Assembly (NCBI GenBank): GCA_903889565.1
Contig: CAISYC010000068.1
Span: 186,001 to 250,000 of the forward strand
Source: an uncultured beta proteobacterium
GTDB taxonomy: Bacteria; Pseudomonadota; Gammaproteobacteria; Burkholderiales; SG8-41
Direction of reading: 5' to 3'
DNA length: 64,000 nt
A program made the position numbers and the translations under genes. Under the pieces are notes generated by a model, which did no database searches, was not told the origin of the DNA, and saw only the letters and a list, made by a program, of their open reading frames with translations. The first letter of the stretch is position 1. Every line of letters begins with the position of its first letter. Below are positions 33,055 to 42,974 of this stretch, one piece after another.

Positions 33055-34467
33055 TCAGGTCTTCAGCGCGACGAGCACTTCATCGAGCATCTTCTTCGCA
33101 TCGCCGAACAGCATGCGGTTGTTCTCCTTGTAGAAGAGCGGATTGTCGACCCCGGCGTAGCCCGAGGCCATGCTGCGTTTCATCACGATCGAGGTTTTCG
33201 CCTTCCACACTTCGAGCACCGGCATGCCGGCGATCGGGCTCGATGGGTCCTCCTGGGCCGCCGGGTTCACGATGTCGTTGGCGCCGATCACCATCGCCAC
33301 ATCGGTGTCCGGAAAGTCGGCATTGATCTCGTCCATTTCCATCACGATGTCGTAGGGCACCTTGGCTTCGGCCAGGAGCACGTTCATGTGGCCGGGCATG
33401 CGACCGGCGACCGGATGGATGCCGAAGCGCACGTTGATTTTTTTCTCGCGCAGAAACTTGGTGATCTCGTAGACCGTGTGTTGCGCCTGTGCCACCGCCA
33501 TGCCGTAGCCCGGCACGATAATCACATTTTTTGCTTCGCGCAGCAGCTCGGCGGTTTCGGTTGCGCTGATCGGCACCACTTCGCCGGCCGGTTGCGCGCC
33601 GTCGGCCTTGGGCGCCGGTTTGCCGCCCTCGGTGCCGAAGCCGCCGGCGATCACGCTGATGAAATTGCGATTCATCGCGCGGCACATGATGTAGGACAGA
33701 ATCGCGCCGCTGGAGCCGACCAGTGCGCCGGTGACGATCAGCAGGTCGTTCGACAGCATGAAGCCGGTTGCCGCCGCCGCCCAGCCCGAGTAGCTGTTGA
33801 GCATAGACACCACCACCGGCATGTCGGCGCCGCCGATCGCCATCACCATGTGGATGCCGAACAGCAGCGAAATCACCGTCATGACGAGCAGCGGTGTCAT
33901 CCCCTCGCTCACCGACGCGCTGTGAATGAACTGCCAGCCGAACCATGCGACGACCAGCAGGCCGAGCAGATTCATGAAATGGCGCCCGGGCAGCAGCAGC
34001 GGGCTGCCGCCGATCTTGCCGGAGAGTTTGCCGAAAGCGATGATGGATCCGGAAAAGGTCACTGCGCCGATCAGAATGCCGACATAGATTTCGACTGCGT
34101 GGATGGTTTTTTCGGCCCCTTCCATCTGCACCGACGGATCGATGTAGTTGGCGAAGCCGACCAGACAGGCGGCCAGACCGACCAGGCTGTGCATCAGCGC
34201 GACCAGTTCGGGCATCTGCGTCATCTTGACGGTGCGCGCGGCAAAGATGCCGATCGCCCCGCCGACCGCCATCGCGCCGATGATCAGCGTGATGCCGCCG
34301 CCGGTGACGCGCGGCCCGAAGATGGTCGCCAGCACGGCGATGGTCATGCCGATCATGCCGTAGAGATTGCCGCGGCGCGACGATTCAGGATTGGACAGTC
34401 CACCCAGACTGAGGATGAACAGGATGGTTGCTCCGATGTAGGAGACGGTTGCCAGACTTGCGGACAT
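33055..34467 (-). CDS. pntB: NAD(P) transhydrogenase, beta subunit
   Basis: 470 residues. About nine membrane helices (domain II) cover residues 1-260. The C-terminal cytosolic domain III binds NADP(H): [15 protein letters not shown] (about 298-312), [20 protein letters not shown] and [23 protein letters not shown] are all clear. The protein, with PntA, uses the proton gradient to reduce NADP+ with NADH. It is downstream of pntA with a 13-base gap on the same strand and ends at a strong terminator. Confidence 0.97.
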   Translation of the reverse strand: MSASLATVSYIGATILFILSLGGLSNPESSRRGNLYGMIGMTIAVLATIFGPRVTGGGITLIIGAMAVGGAIGIFAARTVKMTQMPELVALMHSLVGLAACLVGFANYIDPSVQMEGAEKTIHAVEIYVGILIGAVTFSGSIIAFGKLSGKIGGSPLLLPGRHFMNLLGLLVVAWFGWQFIHSASVSEGMTPLLVMTVISLLFGIHMVMAIGGADMPVVVSMLNSYSGWAAAATGFMLSNDLLIVTGALVGSSGAILSYIMCRAMNRNFISVIAGGFGTEGGKPAPKADGAQPAGEVVPISATETAELLREAKNVIIVPGYGMAVAQAQHTVYEITKFLREKKINVRFGIHPVAGRMPGHMNVLLAEAKVPYDIVMEMDEINADFPDTDVAMVIGANDIVNPAAQEDPSSPIAGMPVLEVWKAKTSIVMKRSMASGYAGVDNPLFYKENNRMLFGDAKKMLDEVLVALKT

Positions 34468-34480
34468 TGTTGCGTCTCCC

Positions 34481-36067
34481 TTATTTGCGGAACATTGCCA
34501 GCATGCGCTGGGTGACGGCGAAGCCGCCGAACATGTTGACGGCGGTGAGCACGATGCCGAGACCGGCGAGTCCCTGGATCAGGGCCTCCGGCCGCGTCAT
34601 GCCCTCGGACAGCGGCGGCGCGATCTGCACCAGCGCGCCGATCGCGATGATGCTGGAGATCGCGTTGGTCACGCTCATGAGAGGTGTGTGCAGCGCCGGC
34701 GTGACGTTCCATACCACCATGTAGCCGACGAAGCAGGCCAGCACGAAGACCGTGAAGTGAGCGAGGAAGGCACTGGGTGCGCCGATGCCGATCAGCACAA
34801 ACAACAGGGCGGCGAAACCGAAGGTGATGGCGGTGCGCGTGGCGGAAGCCGGGGCGCCGCCGCCACCGTGACCGTGGCCTTTTTGCGCGGGCGGCAGCGC
34901 GACTGCCGCCGGTTTGGGCGGCGGGGCAGCCATCTTGATCGGCGGTGCCGGCCAGGTAATCGCGCCGTCCTTGATCACTGTGAGCCCGCGGATGGCGTCG
35001 TCCTCCATGTTGACGTTGATGACGCCGTCCTTGGTCTTGCACAGTTCCTCGGAAAGGCGGAACAGGTTGGTCGCGTACAGTGTCGAGGACTGTTTGGCGA
35101 GCCGGCTGACCAGGTCGGTGTAACCGATGATGGTCACGCCGTGCTTGACGACTGCTTTGCCGGGCTCGGTGAGTTCGCAGTTGCCGCCCTGTTCGGCCGC
35201 CATATCGACGATGACGCTGCCCGGCTTCATGCTCTGCACCATCTCGGCGGTGATCAGCCGCGGCGCCGGCTTGCCGGGGATCAGCGCCGTGGTGATGATG
35301 ATGTCCACCTCGCGCGCCTGCTTCGCGTACATTTCGCGCTGGGCCTGCTGGAAGCCCTCGCTCATCACCTTGGCGTAGCCGCCGCCGCCGGAACCCTCTT
35401 CTTCATAATCGACTTTGACGAATTCGCCGCCAAGCGAGACGACCTGGTCGGCCACTTCGGCGCGGGTGTCGTTGGCGCGCACGATCGCGCCCAAACCGGC
35501 GGCAGTGCCGATCGCTGCCAGACCGGCGACGCCGGCGCCGGCGATGAAAACCTTGGCCGGCGGCACTTTGCCGGCGGCCGTGATCTGGCCGTTGAAAAAG
35601 CGGCCGAAGGCATTGGCAGCCTCGATGACGGCGCGATAGCCGGCCACACCGGCCTGCGAAGTCAATGCATCCATCTTCTGCGCGCGGGAGAGCACGCGGG
35701 GCAGCGCATCGATCGCCAGTACGGTGGCTTTGCGCGCCGCCAGCTGCTGCATGAGATCCGGATTCTGCGCCGGCCAGATGAACGAGATGAGCGTGCCGCC
35801 TTCGCGCAGCAGTTTTACTTCGTCGGCGCTGGGGCCGCGCACCTTGAATACGATGTCGGACTGCGCCCACAGCGCGGCCGCACCGGAAACGATTTCCGCA
35901 CCGGCGGTGCGATATACCTCGTCGCCGAAATTGGCCGCATCGCCGGCGCCGGCTTCGACCTTGACCTGAAAGCCGAGTTTGATCAGCTTTTCGACCACTT
36001 CGGGTACGGTGGCGACGCGTTTTTCGCCGGCCGCGGTTTCTCTTGGTATACCTATGACCTGAGGCAT
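34481..36067 (-). CDS. pntA: NAD(P) transhydrogenase, alpha subunit (fused form)
   Basis: 528 residues; the NAD(H)-binding domain I is fused to the membrane part, as in E. coli. Domain I starts [15 protein letters not shown], with [16 protein letters not shown] as the dinucleotide fold (about 172-187) and the [13 protein letters not shown] region. [11 protein letters not shown] is a further hallmark. A Pro/Ala/Gly/His-rich linker (about 370-405, with GHGHGGGG) leads to four membrane helices. It supplies the hydride-donor site of the proton-driven transhydrogenase. Confidence 0.97.
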   Translation of the reverse strand: MPQVIGIPRETAAGEKRVATVPEVVEKLIKLGFQVKVEAGAGDAANFGDEVYRTAGAEIVSGAAALWAQSDIVFKVRGPSADEVKLLREGGTLISFIWPAQNPDLMQQLAARKATVLAIDALPRVLSRAQKMDALTSQAGVAGYRAVIEAANAFGRFFNGQITAAGKVPPAKVFIAGAGVAGLAAIGTAAGLGAIVRANDTRAEVADQVVSLGGEFVKVDYEEEGSGGGGYAKVMSEGFQQAQREMYAKQAREVDIIITTALIPGKPAPRLITAEMVQSMKPGSVIVDMAAEQGGNCELTEPGKAVVKHGVTIIGYTDLVSRLAKQSSTLYATNLFRLSEELCKTKDGVINVNMEDDAIRGLTVIKDGAITWPAPPIKMAAPPPKPAAVALPPAQKGHGHGGGGAPASATRTAITFGFAALLFVLIGIGAPSAFLAHFTVFVLACFVGYMVVWNVTPALHTPLMSVTNAISSIIAIGALVQIAPPLSEGMTRPEALIQGLAGLGIVLTAVNMFGGFAVTQRMLAMFRK

Positions 36068-36228
36068 GAATCCCCCTTGATAATGACCACTGAATAACGA
36101 TAACGGATTATAGCGAGCCGCCCCGGCGCCGAATCGGCACGGGTTGCGCGTGCCGATGTCATTGTTGCGCGTGATATTCCGGCGGGCTCTACGGCAAACG
36201 GGATGGCGGTAACCTTTGGCAAGAATGG

Positions 36229-36249
36229 ATGCCCGCGACGGCGGGCTGC
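36229..36249. repeat. Short GC hairpin remnant between pntA and miaA
   Basis: GCCCGC-GAC-GGCGGGC sits in the 276-base gap between pntA and miaA. Its flanks (GAATGGAT before, TGCAT after) resemble the short intergenic GC hairpins near 54964. The rest of the gap holds nothing I recognise. Confidence 0.35.
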
Positions 36250-36343
36250 ATGGACTCTATACTGGCAATTGCCGGCGTAACTTGATGTAAATCATACTCC
36301 GGTCTGGTGCCGGCGGGCACGCCGGTCGCGCTTTCCGCGCCGC

Positions 36344-37369
36344 TCAGCCGCCGCCGGCCGCCGCCGTGTTGCCGAGCGCCGTTTGGACGTGCGCGCAAAC
36401 CTGTTCGCCGACGTCGTCGGCCAGACAGTCGAATTCGACGAGATCCGGCGTCGCGCGCAGCCAGGTCAGCTGGCGTTTGGCCAACTGGCGGGTAGCGGCG
36501 ATGCCTTGCTCGCGCAATTGCGCCAGCGTGATTTTTTCTTCGAGATAATCCCAGGCCTGACGGTAGCCGACGCAGCGCATCGACGGCATGGTCGCTTCGA
36601 GCGAATAATTCCGGCGCAGATTGCGCAACTCGCCGATGAGCCCGAGTTCCAGCATCACTTCGAAGCGCGTGGCGATGCGCTCGTGCAGTTCCGCGCGGTC
36701 GGAGGGCAGCAGCGCGATCCGCAGCGGGCGGTACGGAAAGTAGACGTATTTCGGCTTTTTCTGCAAATCCGACATGCTGCGATTGGAAATGTAATAGACC
36801 TCGAGCGCGCGCTGGATGCGCTGGGCGTCGTTGGGCGACAGACGCGCCGCGGTTTCCGGATCGACGTTGGCGAGTTCGCGATGCAGTCCCGGCCAGCCCT
36901 TCTGTTCGGCCATGGTATCGATGATCATGCGGATCGCCGGGTCGGCTTCCGGCAGCTCCGAGAGGCCCTCGGTCAGAGCCTTGAAGTAGAGCATGGTGCC
37001 GCCGACCAGCAGCGGGATGTTGCCGCGCTCGGTAATTTCGCGCATCAGCGCCAGCGAGTCGTCTCGAAAACGCGCCGCCGAATACGCTTCGTCGGGTTCG
37101 ATCACGTTGATCAGATGGTGCGGCGCCGCCGCCAGAATGTCGGCCGCCGGTTTGGCGGTGCCGATGTCCATGTCGCGATAGACCTGCGCGGAATCGACGC
37201 TGATGATTTCGCAGGGCAACCGCCGCACCAGTTCCACCGCAATGCCGGTTTTGCCGCTGGCGGTCGGGCCCATCAGCAGGATCGCCGGCGGTTGTTGCTG
37301 CGCGCGCGTATCGTGCACGGTCGCCGGGCCTGCGGAACGTTTGGCGGCAGCCGATGTTTTGACCGGCAT
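36344..37369 (-). CDS. miaA: tRNA dimethylallyltransferase
   Basis: 341 residues, slightly longer than usual because of an Ala/Gln-rich N-terminal extension of about 25 residues. The P-loop GPTASGKTGIA lies at 34-44. DSAQVYRDMDIGTAKP (59-74) and the LLVGGTMLYFKAL region are also family marks, as is RCVGYRQAWDYL. The enzyme adds a dimethylallyl group to A37 of tRNAs that read codons starting with U. It lies directly after mutL, as in many proteobacteria, with a 3-base gap, so the two are one unit. Confidence 0.96.
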   Translation of the reverse strand: MPVKTSAAAKRSAGPATVHDTRAQQQPPAILLMGPTASGKTGIAVELVRRLPCEIISVDSAQVYRDMDIGTAKPAADILAAAPHHLINVIEPDEAYSAARFRDDSLALMREITERGNIPLLVGGTMLYFKALTEGLSELPEADPAIRMIIDTMAEQKGWPGLHRELANVDPETAARLSPNDAQRIQRALEVYYISNRSMSDLQKKPKYVYFPYRPLRIALLPSDRAELHERIATRFEVMLELGLIGELRNLRRNYSLEATMPSMRCVGYRQAWDYLEEKITLAQLREQGIAATRQLAKRQLTWLRATPDLVEFDCLADDVGEQVCAHVQTALGNTAAAGGG

Positions 37370-37372
37370 GTC

Positions 37373-39133
37373 TCAGCGCCCGCGCATGAACTGGCGGTCG
37401 AGTTCTGCCAGCGTGATCTGCTGCCAGGTCGGCCGGCCGTGGTTGCACTGGCCCGAGCGTTCGGTGAATTCCATTTCGCGCAGCAGCGCGTTCATTTCGG
37501 CGACCGTCAGGATGCGGTTGGCGCGCACCGCCGTATGGCAGGCCATGGTCGAAAGCAATTCGTTGCGCCGCTCGAGCAGCACGCGGCTGGCGCCGAATTC
37601 GCGGATCTCCGCCAGCACGTCACGCGCCAGCGCGGCGGCATCGGCGTTCTGCAATGCCACCGGCACGCCGCGCACCGCCAGCGAAGTCGGCGACAGCACG
37701 GCAATTTCGAAGCCGAGGCGTGTCAGCGTTGCGGCGTGTTCCTCGGCGGTGGCGACATCGATTTTTTCGGCGTTGAACACTACCGGGATCAGCTGCGGCT
37801 GCATCGCGATGTGATCTTCGTCGAGCTGCATCTTCAGTTTTTCATAGACGATGCGCTCGTGCGCGGCGTGCATGTCGACAATCACCAGACCGTGTTCGTT
37901 TTGCGCGAGGATATAGACGCCCGAGAGTTGTGCCAGCGCGAATCCCAGCGGCGGCGGGGCGCTCGACTGCTCTGCCGTCAGCACGGCAGCCGCCGCCGGC
38001 GTGTCGCCTGCAGCAGCGCCGCCGAACAGCGTGTCGTAGACCGCGCGCGGTTGCGCCACGCCGAGCGGCATGCGGTGCTGCGTCGACACAAAGCCTTCGC
38101 GCGCCGGCGCGAATGCGGCAAGGCTGATGGTTTCGCCGCGCTCGCCGGCGCTGCCGGACAGCGCGCGCGACACTGCGTGAAACACGAACTGGTGCACCGC
38201 CTGCGAATCGCGAAAGCGCACTTCGCTTTTGGTCGGATGCACGTTGACATCGACCCGCGCCGGATCGACGGCGAGAAACAGCACGTACGAGGGAAGACGG
38301 TCGTGATGCAGCACGTCCTGATAAGCCTGGCGCACCGCATGCGCGAGCACCTTGTCGCGGACGAAGCGACCGTTGACGAAAAAGTATTGTGCATCGCGCC
38401 CGCCATGCACTGTCGTCGGCAAGGCGGTCAACCCGCCGAGAGAAATGACGCCGGAATCCGCACCGACGACTGCTGCCGCGGCGGCGAATTCCTCGCCGAG
38501 GATGGCGCCGATGCGGCCGGCGCGATCCTGCGATTTGAGATGCCATTGCGCGCGACCGTTATGCTGCAAACGGAAGGCGACGTCGGGGCGCGCCAGCGCG
38601 ATGCGGCGGAATACTTCGTCGCAATGCGCGTATTCGGTGGCTTCGCTGCGCAGAAACTTGCGCCGCGCCGGCGTGTTGAAAAACAGTTCGAGCGCTTCGA
38701 CGCTGGTGCCGGGTTCGTGCGCCGCCGGTCGCGGCGCGGAGATCTGGCCGTTTTCCACGCTTACGGCCCAGGCGTGTTTGACGTCGGCCGTGCGGCTGCT
38801 CAGCGTCAACGCAGACACTGCCGCAATGCTGGCGAGTGCTTCGCCGCGAAAACCAAGGCTGCGGATCTGTTCCAGATCTTCGAGCGAGGCGATCTTGCTG
38901 GTGGCGTGGCGCGCCAGCGCGAGCGTGAGTTCGTCGCACTTGATGCCCGCGCCGTTGTCGCTGACACGGATCTGTTTGGTGCCGCCCGCGGCAAGCTGCA
39001 CTGCAATTTCGCCGGCGCCGGCGTCAAGGCTGTTTTCCAGCAGTTCCTTGAGCGCGGCGGCCGGACGTTCGACCACTTCGCCGGCGGCGATCTGGTTGAT
39101 CAGCAGTTCGGGCAGCTGGCGGATGGCAGTCAT
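37373..39133 (-). CDS. mutL: DNA mismatch repair protein MutL
   Basis: 586 residues. The N-terminal GHKL ATPase domain has ELLENSLDAGA (about 30-40), DNGAGI (59-64), and GFRGEALASI (95-104). The C-terminal dimerisation domain contains DMHAAHERIVYE (420-431), which matches the endonuclease motif D[QM]HA-x2-E-x4-E. This MutL is therefore probably a nicking endonuclease of the kind found in bacteria without MutH. It acts with MutS in mismatch repair. It is followed by miaA on the same strand. Confidence 0.97.
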   Translation of the reverse strand: MTAIRQLPELLINQIAAGEVVERPAAALKELLENSLDAGAGEIAVQLAAGGTKQIRVSDNGAGIKCDELTLALARHATSKIASLEDLEQIRSLGFRGEALASIAAVSALTLSSRTADVKHAWAVSVENGQISAPRPAAHEPGTSVEALELFFNTPARRKFLRSEATEYAHCDEVFRRIALARPDVAFRLQHNGRAQWHLKSQDRAGRIGAILGEEFAAAAAVVGADSGVISLGGLTALPTTVHGGRDAQYFFVNGRFVRDKVLAHAVRQAYQDVLHHDRLPSYVLFLAVDPARVDVNVHPTKSEVRFRDSQAVHQFVFHAVSRALSGSAGERGETISLAAFAPAREGFVSTQHRMPLGVAQPRAVYDTLFGGAAAGDTPAAAAVLTAEQSSAPPPLGFALAQLSGVYILAQNEHGLVIVDMHAAHERIVYEKLKMQLDEDHIAMQPQLIPVVFNAEKIDVATAEEHAATLTRLGFEIAVLSPTSLAVRGVPVALQNADAAALARDVLAEIREFGASRVLLERRNELLSTMACHTAVRANRILTVAEMNALLREMEFTERSGQCNHGRPTWQQITLAELDRQFMRGR

Positions 39134-39207
39134 GAAAAATTATAGCGTGATTGCGCCTGCGCAATGACGGCAACTGCGCGGGCGCGCGTTACGCGTGTTT
39201 GCGCCGT

Positions 39208-39960
39208 TCAGTCGGCGCCGCGCTTGAACGCGATGTCGCCGTAATAGGCGTGGGTGTTTTCGCCGGTGTTGTCGGTGTCGGTCATGATGCCGACGGCAAT
39301 GATGCGGCCCGGTTTTTCGCCGAAGGCGCGCTCGAAATCGGCGTAGACATCGCGGGTTTCCTCGCGCCACTCGCCGAGTTTGTCGCGACCGCTCTCGGCG
39401 ACGATCATCTTGATCCGCGAGGTGTGCCGGTTCGGGATGACGGTGCCGAGGGGCGCGCGGTTTTCCCAGATGTACATCAGCGTCGCATACGGCAATTGCT
39501 CGCCGGTGAAGGCCTTGATCTGGTCGAAGAACATGCGGTCGCCGAAATCCAGCGCGTCCATGTCGCCGGCGAAACTCACGATCAAGCGCACCGGCGAATC
39601 CTCGGTCTGCTTTTGCGTGTTGTCCGCATTGGCGATCAGTTGATCAACCTTCCAGCGCCATTGCAGCAGACGGTACTCGGCTGAGTCCAGGTCGAGCGGG
39701 TGAATCAGGCCGGAGGCCGACGACGAGGCGCTGGCGCGCACTACGGTGCGGCCGTCGTCCTTGACCAGCCGGTAATCGGTGGCGCGCTTGAAACGCGTCA
39801 CACCCCACGGTTTCCAGCCGTCAGGCAGCTTTTCGCCCTCGGCGTTGGCGGAAAAACTGCTGACATAGGGCAGGATGACGGCTTCGGGGTCCGGCGCGCG
39901 GGTTGCGCAACCAAAGCAAAGGGCGACAGCGGCCAGCAAAGGAATAAACGGTGACCGCAA
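39208..39960 (-). CDS. DUF3047 family lipoprotein
   Basis: 250 residues. A signal with lipobox LCFGC (Cys18) points to an outer-membrane or periplasmic lipoprotein. The body matches DUF3047: LPDGWKPWGVTRFKRATDYRLV (about 45-66), LLQWRWKVDQLI, DFGDRMFFDQIKAF and YIWENRAPLGTVIPN. The family's role is unknown; a jelly-roll-like sugar-binding fold seems possible. It lies between mutL and amiC on the same strand without tight coupling. Confidence 0.87.
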   Translation of the reverse strand: MRSPFIPLLAAVALCFGCATRAPDPEAVILPYVSSFSANAEGEKLPDGWKPWGVTRFKRATDYRLVKDDGRTVVRASASSSASGLIHPLDLDSAEYRLLQWRWKVDQLIANADNTQKQTEDSPVRLIVSFAGDMDALDFGDRMFFDQIKAFTGEQLPYATLMYIWENRAPLGTVIPNRHTSRIKMIVAESGRDKLGEWREETRDVYADFERAFGEKPGRIIAVGIMTDTDNTGENTHAYYGDIAFKRGAD

Positions 39961-40017
39961 GATGAAAAAGCCCCGGATTGTGTGAAGCCGGATGTTAGCC
40001 GATGTCGCGCTGCGCTG

Positions 40018-41346
40018 TCATGGGTTGACGGCCATGCGTGCGCGCGCCAGAGCCGGATTCAGGGCGAAGTAGCTGCGAATGCCGGCGACGATGGATTCAG
40101 CGATCTTCTGCTGATAGCCCTCGTCCTTGAGTTTCTTTTCCTCGGCGGGATTGCTGATGAAGGCGGTCTCGACCAGGATCGACGGAATATCCGGCGCCTT
40201 CAGCACGGCGAAGCCGGCCTGCTCGACGCTGCCCTTGTGCAGGGTGTTGATCTCGCCGAGTTTGTCGAGCACCGAGCGGGCGAGTTTGAGGCTGTCATTG
40301 ATGGTCGCCGTCTGCGACAGGTCGAGCAGCGTCTGCTTCAGGTAGGGATCCTTGACATCCAGATTGACGCCGCCGATGAGGTCGGCCTCGTTTTCTTTTT
40401 TCGCCAGCCAGCGTGCGGCGACCGAGGTCGCGCCGTTTTCCGACAGCGCAAACACCGACGAGCCGCGCGCATCGGGGCGGATGAATGAGTCGGCATGCAC
40501 CGACACGAACAGATCGGCGTTGATGCGGCGCGCCTTCTGCACGCGCCCCTGCAGCGGAATGAAGTAATCGTCGTCGCGCGTCAGCACGCCGCGCATGTTC
40601 GGTTCGCGATCGATTGCCGCCTTGAGTTTGCGCGCGACCGCCAGCGTGATGTCTTTTTCATTGGTGCCGCGCCGGCCCTTGGCGCCGGGATCCTCGCCGC
40701 CGTGGCCGGCGTCGATGGCGATGATGATGGTGCGTTCCTGACGGCCGCTGCGCGAGGCCGGCGGCGGAGCGAGCGCGACCGGCGCATCGGCGGCGGCCGG
40801 TCGTGCAGGCTCGGGCGGCGTCTCAACCGGCTTGGTTGCGGTGGTCGATGGAACCGCGGGCGGCGCCGGCGAGGCCGGTTGCGCCGCCTGCGATTTTTCC
40901 AGCATGGCGAGCAAGGGGTCGCTGCCCTGCGCCGGATAGATGTCGAGCACCAGCCGGTGGCCGTATTCGGCGATCGGTTTGAGCGTGAAGATTTCCGGTT
41001 TGACGTCGGCCTTGAGGTCGAACACCAGGCGCACGGTGCCCGGTTTGAAGCGACCGAAACGGACCGATTTGACATACGGGTCGTTGGCGCCGATTTTTGC
41101 GGTCAGTTCTTCGAGCGTCGAATTGACGGCGAGGTCTTCGATGTCGAGCGCGAGGCGGTCGGGATTTTTCAGCAGCAGCAACTGATACTGCAACGGTGCC
41201 GCGGTTTCGAGCGTAATGCGCGTGTAGTCCTGTGCCGGCCACACGCGCGCCGAACTCACGGTGGTGGCAGACCACGCGGGCGCTGCGAGGCAAATCAGCG
41301 CGGCAAGCAAGAAAGTGGGCAATCGAAAGCGACAGCAATGACGCAC
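40018..41346 (-). CDS. amiC: N-acetylmuramoyl-L-alanine amidase, AmiC-type
   Basis: About 442 residues from a GTG at 41346; a TTG at 41403 is another option. No ATG precedes the signal peptide (RLPTFLLAALICLAAPAWSA), so a rare start codon is needed. An AMIN domain (about 25-135) for localisation is followed by a Pro/Ala-rich linker and the Amidase_3 domain. That domain has IAIDAGHGGEDPGA (Zn His), GTNEKDITL (Zn Glu), FVSVHADS (Zn His) and LVETAFISNP (catalytic Glu). The enzyme cuts septal peptidoglycan in the periplasm during division. It probably forms an operon with tsaE upstream. Confidence 0.94.
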   Translation of the reverse strand: MRHCCRFRLPTFLLAALICLAAPAWSATTVSSARVWPAQDYTRITLETAAPLQYQLLLLKNPDRLALDIEDLAVNSTLEELTAKIGANDPYVKSVRFGRFKPGTVRLVFDLKADVKPEIFTLKPIAEYGHRLVLDIYPAQGSDPLLAMLEKSQAAQPASPAPPAVPSTTATKPVETPPEPARPAAADAPVALAPPPASRSGRQERTIIIAIDAGHGGEDPGAKGRRGTNEKDITLAVARKLKAAIDREPNMRGVLTRDDDYFIPLQGRVQKARRINADLFVSVHADSFIRPDARGSSVFALSENGATSVAARWLAKKENEADLIGGVNLDVKDPYLKQTLLDLSQTATINDSLKLARSVLDKLGEINTLHKGSVEQAGFAVLKAPDIPSILVETAFISNPAEEKKLKDEGYQQKIAESIVAGIRSYFALNPALARARMAVNP

Positions 41347-41378
41347 CGCGACGGCGGCCGCCGGCGGTAAAACCTGGA

Positions 41379-41852
41379 TCAGGGAGTAAGCCGCGCTAAA
41401 CAATCTTGACCTGCCTCCGTGTCTGCATCGACTGTGATGCTGCGACTGCTTTCGTTCACGTTCATCACGATCCTCAGATCCGGTGCGGGCAACTGCCCTC
41501 CGGCTTTTTCTGGCCATTCGACGAGACAAACGGCATCGCGATTGAAGTAGTCGCGGAAGCCGGCCTCCGCCCATTCGTCAGAACGGCTGAACCGATAAAA
41601 ATCAAAGTGATATAAGTATAACTTGGAAACTACATAAGGTTCAACCAGTGTATAGGTCGGGCTTTTTACGCGCGCCCGGACGCCCAAGGCCCGCAACAGG
41701 CCGCGGACGAGGGTGGTTTTGCCGGCGCCGAGCTCGCCGGACAGGTAAATCACCATGCCGGGGCGCAGCAGGGGCGCGAGTGCGGCGCCGAACGCGGTGG
41801 TCGCCGCTTCGCTCGCTAGAACCAGTTGTAGCGGATTATGATCGCCGGTCAT
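41379..41852 (-). CDS. tsaE: tRNA threonylcarbamoyladenosine biosynthesis ATPase TsaE
   Basis: 157 residues from the ATG at 41852. The Walker A is GELGAGKTTLVRG (39-51). KSPTYTLVEPY and the HFDFYRF motif follow, with VCLVEWPEKAG near the end. TsaE is an essential ATPase of the t6A37 tRNA complex with TsaB and TsaD. The start codon overlaps the divergent queG start codon by two bases (CATG), which leaves no room for a leader on either side. An upstream start (41906) would extend into queG. Confidence 0.94.
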   Translation of the reverse strand: MTGDHNPLQLVLASEAATTAFGAALAPLLRPGMVIYLSGELGAGKTTLVRGLLRALGVRARVKSPTYTLVEPYVVSKLYLYHFDFYRFSRSDEWAEAGFRDYFNRDAVCLVEWPEKAGGQLPAPDLRIVMNVNESSRSITVDADTEAGQDCLARLTP

Positions 41853-42945
41853 GATCGAGCAGACTTTAGCACCGGCGCCCGCGTTCGAAGCGGCCGCGCT
41901 GGCCACGCAAATCCGTGCCTGGGGAATCGAACTGGGTTTTCAGCGCGTCGGCATTTCCGACGTCGATCTGGGCCATGCCGAACCGCGCCTGCTCGAATGG
42001 TTGAGTGCGGGATTTCATGGCGGCATGGATTATATGGCAAAGCACGGCGTGAAACGGGCGCGCCCTGCGGAACTGGTGCCGGGCACCGTGCGCGTGATCG
42101 CGGCGCGTCTGAACTATCTGCCGGCCGCCGCCGCTGACAGCTGGGGGGTCATCGCCGACGGCGAGCGCGCTTTCATTTCACGCTACGCGCTGGGGCGCGA
42201 CTATCACAAGGTCATGCGGCGCCGGCTGCAGCGTTTCGCCGCGCGCATCGAAGCTGCGGTCGGCGCCTTCGACTATCGCGTTTTTACCGACAGCGCGCCG
42301 GTGATGGAAGTCGAGATCGCGCGCAAGGCCGGCCTTGGCTGGCGCGGCAAGCACACCCTGCTGCTGACGCGCGATGCAGGTTCTTATTTCTTTCTCGGCG
42401 AGATCTACACCAATCTGCCGTTGCCGGCGGACGCGCCGCAGTCGGATCATTGCGGCAGTTGCGTCAAATGCATCGATATCTGTCCGACGCGCGCGATCGT
42501 GGCGCCCTATGAACTCGATGCCCGGCGTTGCATTTCCTATCTAACGATCGAGCATTTCGGCAGTATTCCGGTCGAACTGCGGGCGCTGATCGGCAATCGC
42601 GTTTACGGCTGCGACGACTGCCAGTTGATCTGTCCGTGGAACAAATTCGCGCAAACCAGCGCTGAGGCCGACTTCGCGGTGCGCAATGGTCTCGACGATG
42701 TGACGCTGGCGGCGTTGTTCGGCTGGAGCGCCGATGAGTTTGACCGGCGCTTGCTGGGCAGCGCGATTCATCGCATCGGCTACGAGCGCTGGCTGCGCAA
42801 TCTGGCGGTGGGCCTGGGCAACGTGCCGCCGCGGTCCCCCGCGGGCGCGCGCGCGGTGGCGGCGTTGCGTGCACGTGCCGACGACGCCTCCGCGCTGGTG
42901 CGCGAGCATGTCGCGTGGGCGCTGGCGCAGCACGCCGGCGGCTGA
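41851..42945 (+). CDS. queG: Epoxyqueuosine reductase
   Basis: 364 residues. The cobalamin-binding domain holds the catalytic Asp (FTDSAP, about Asp147) and GLGWRGKHTLLL. Two 4Fe-4S clusters are bound by Cys201, Cys204, Cys207 and Cys211 (CGSCVKCIDICP) and by Cys227 with Cys254, Cys257 and Cys261 (CDDCQLICPWN). A HEAT-like C-terminus follows. The enzyme makes queuosine from epoxyqueuosine in tRNA using cobalamin. Its start codon overlaps that of divergent tsaE. The yhhQ gene at 20337 belongs to the same pathway. Confidence 0.96.
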   Translation: MIEQTLAPAPAFEAAALATQIRAWGIELGFQRVGISDVDLGHAEPRLLEWLSAGFHGGMDYMAKHGVKRARPAELVPGTVRVIAARLNYLPAAAADSWGVIADGERAFISRYALGRDYHKVMRRRLQRFAARIEAAVGAFDYRVFTDSAPVMEVEIARKAGLGWRGKHTLLLTRDAGSYFFLGEIYTNLPLPADAPQSDHCGSCVKCIDICPTRAIVAPYELDARRCISYLTIEHFGSIPVELRALIGNRVYGCDDCQLICPWNKFAQTSAEADFAVRNGLDDVTLAALFGWSADEFDRRLLGSAIHRIGYERWLRNLAVGLGNVPPRSPAGARAVAALRARADDASALVREHVAWALAQHAGG

Positions 42946-42974
42946 GGCGGGCGTTGGCGCCGGCGCAGTCGAAC

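Noticed and set aside
36383-39145. A 920-codon open frame on the plus strand through miaA and mutL
   Set aside because: It spans two well-supported genes on the other strand and its composition (Arg/His/Gln-rich, no motifs) marks it as a shadow frame.
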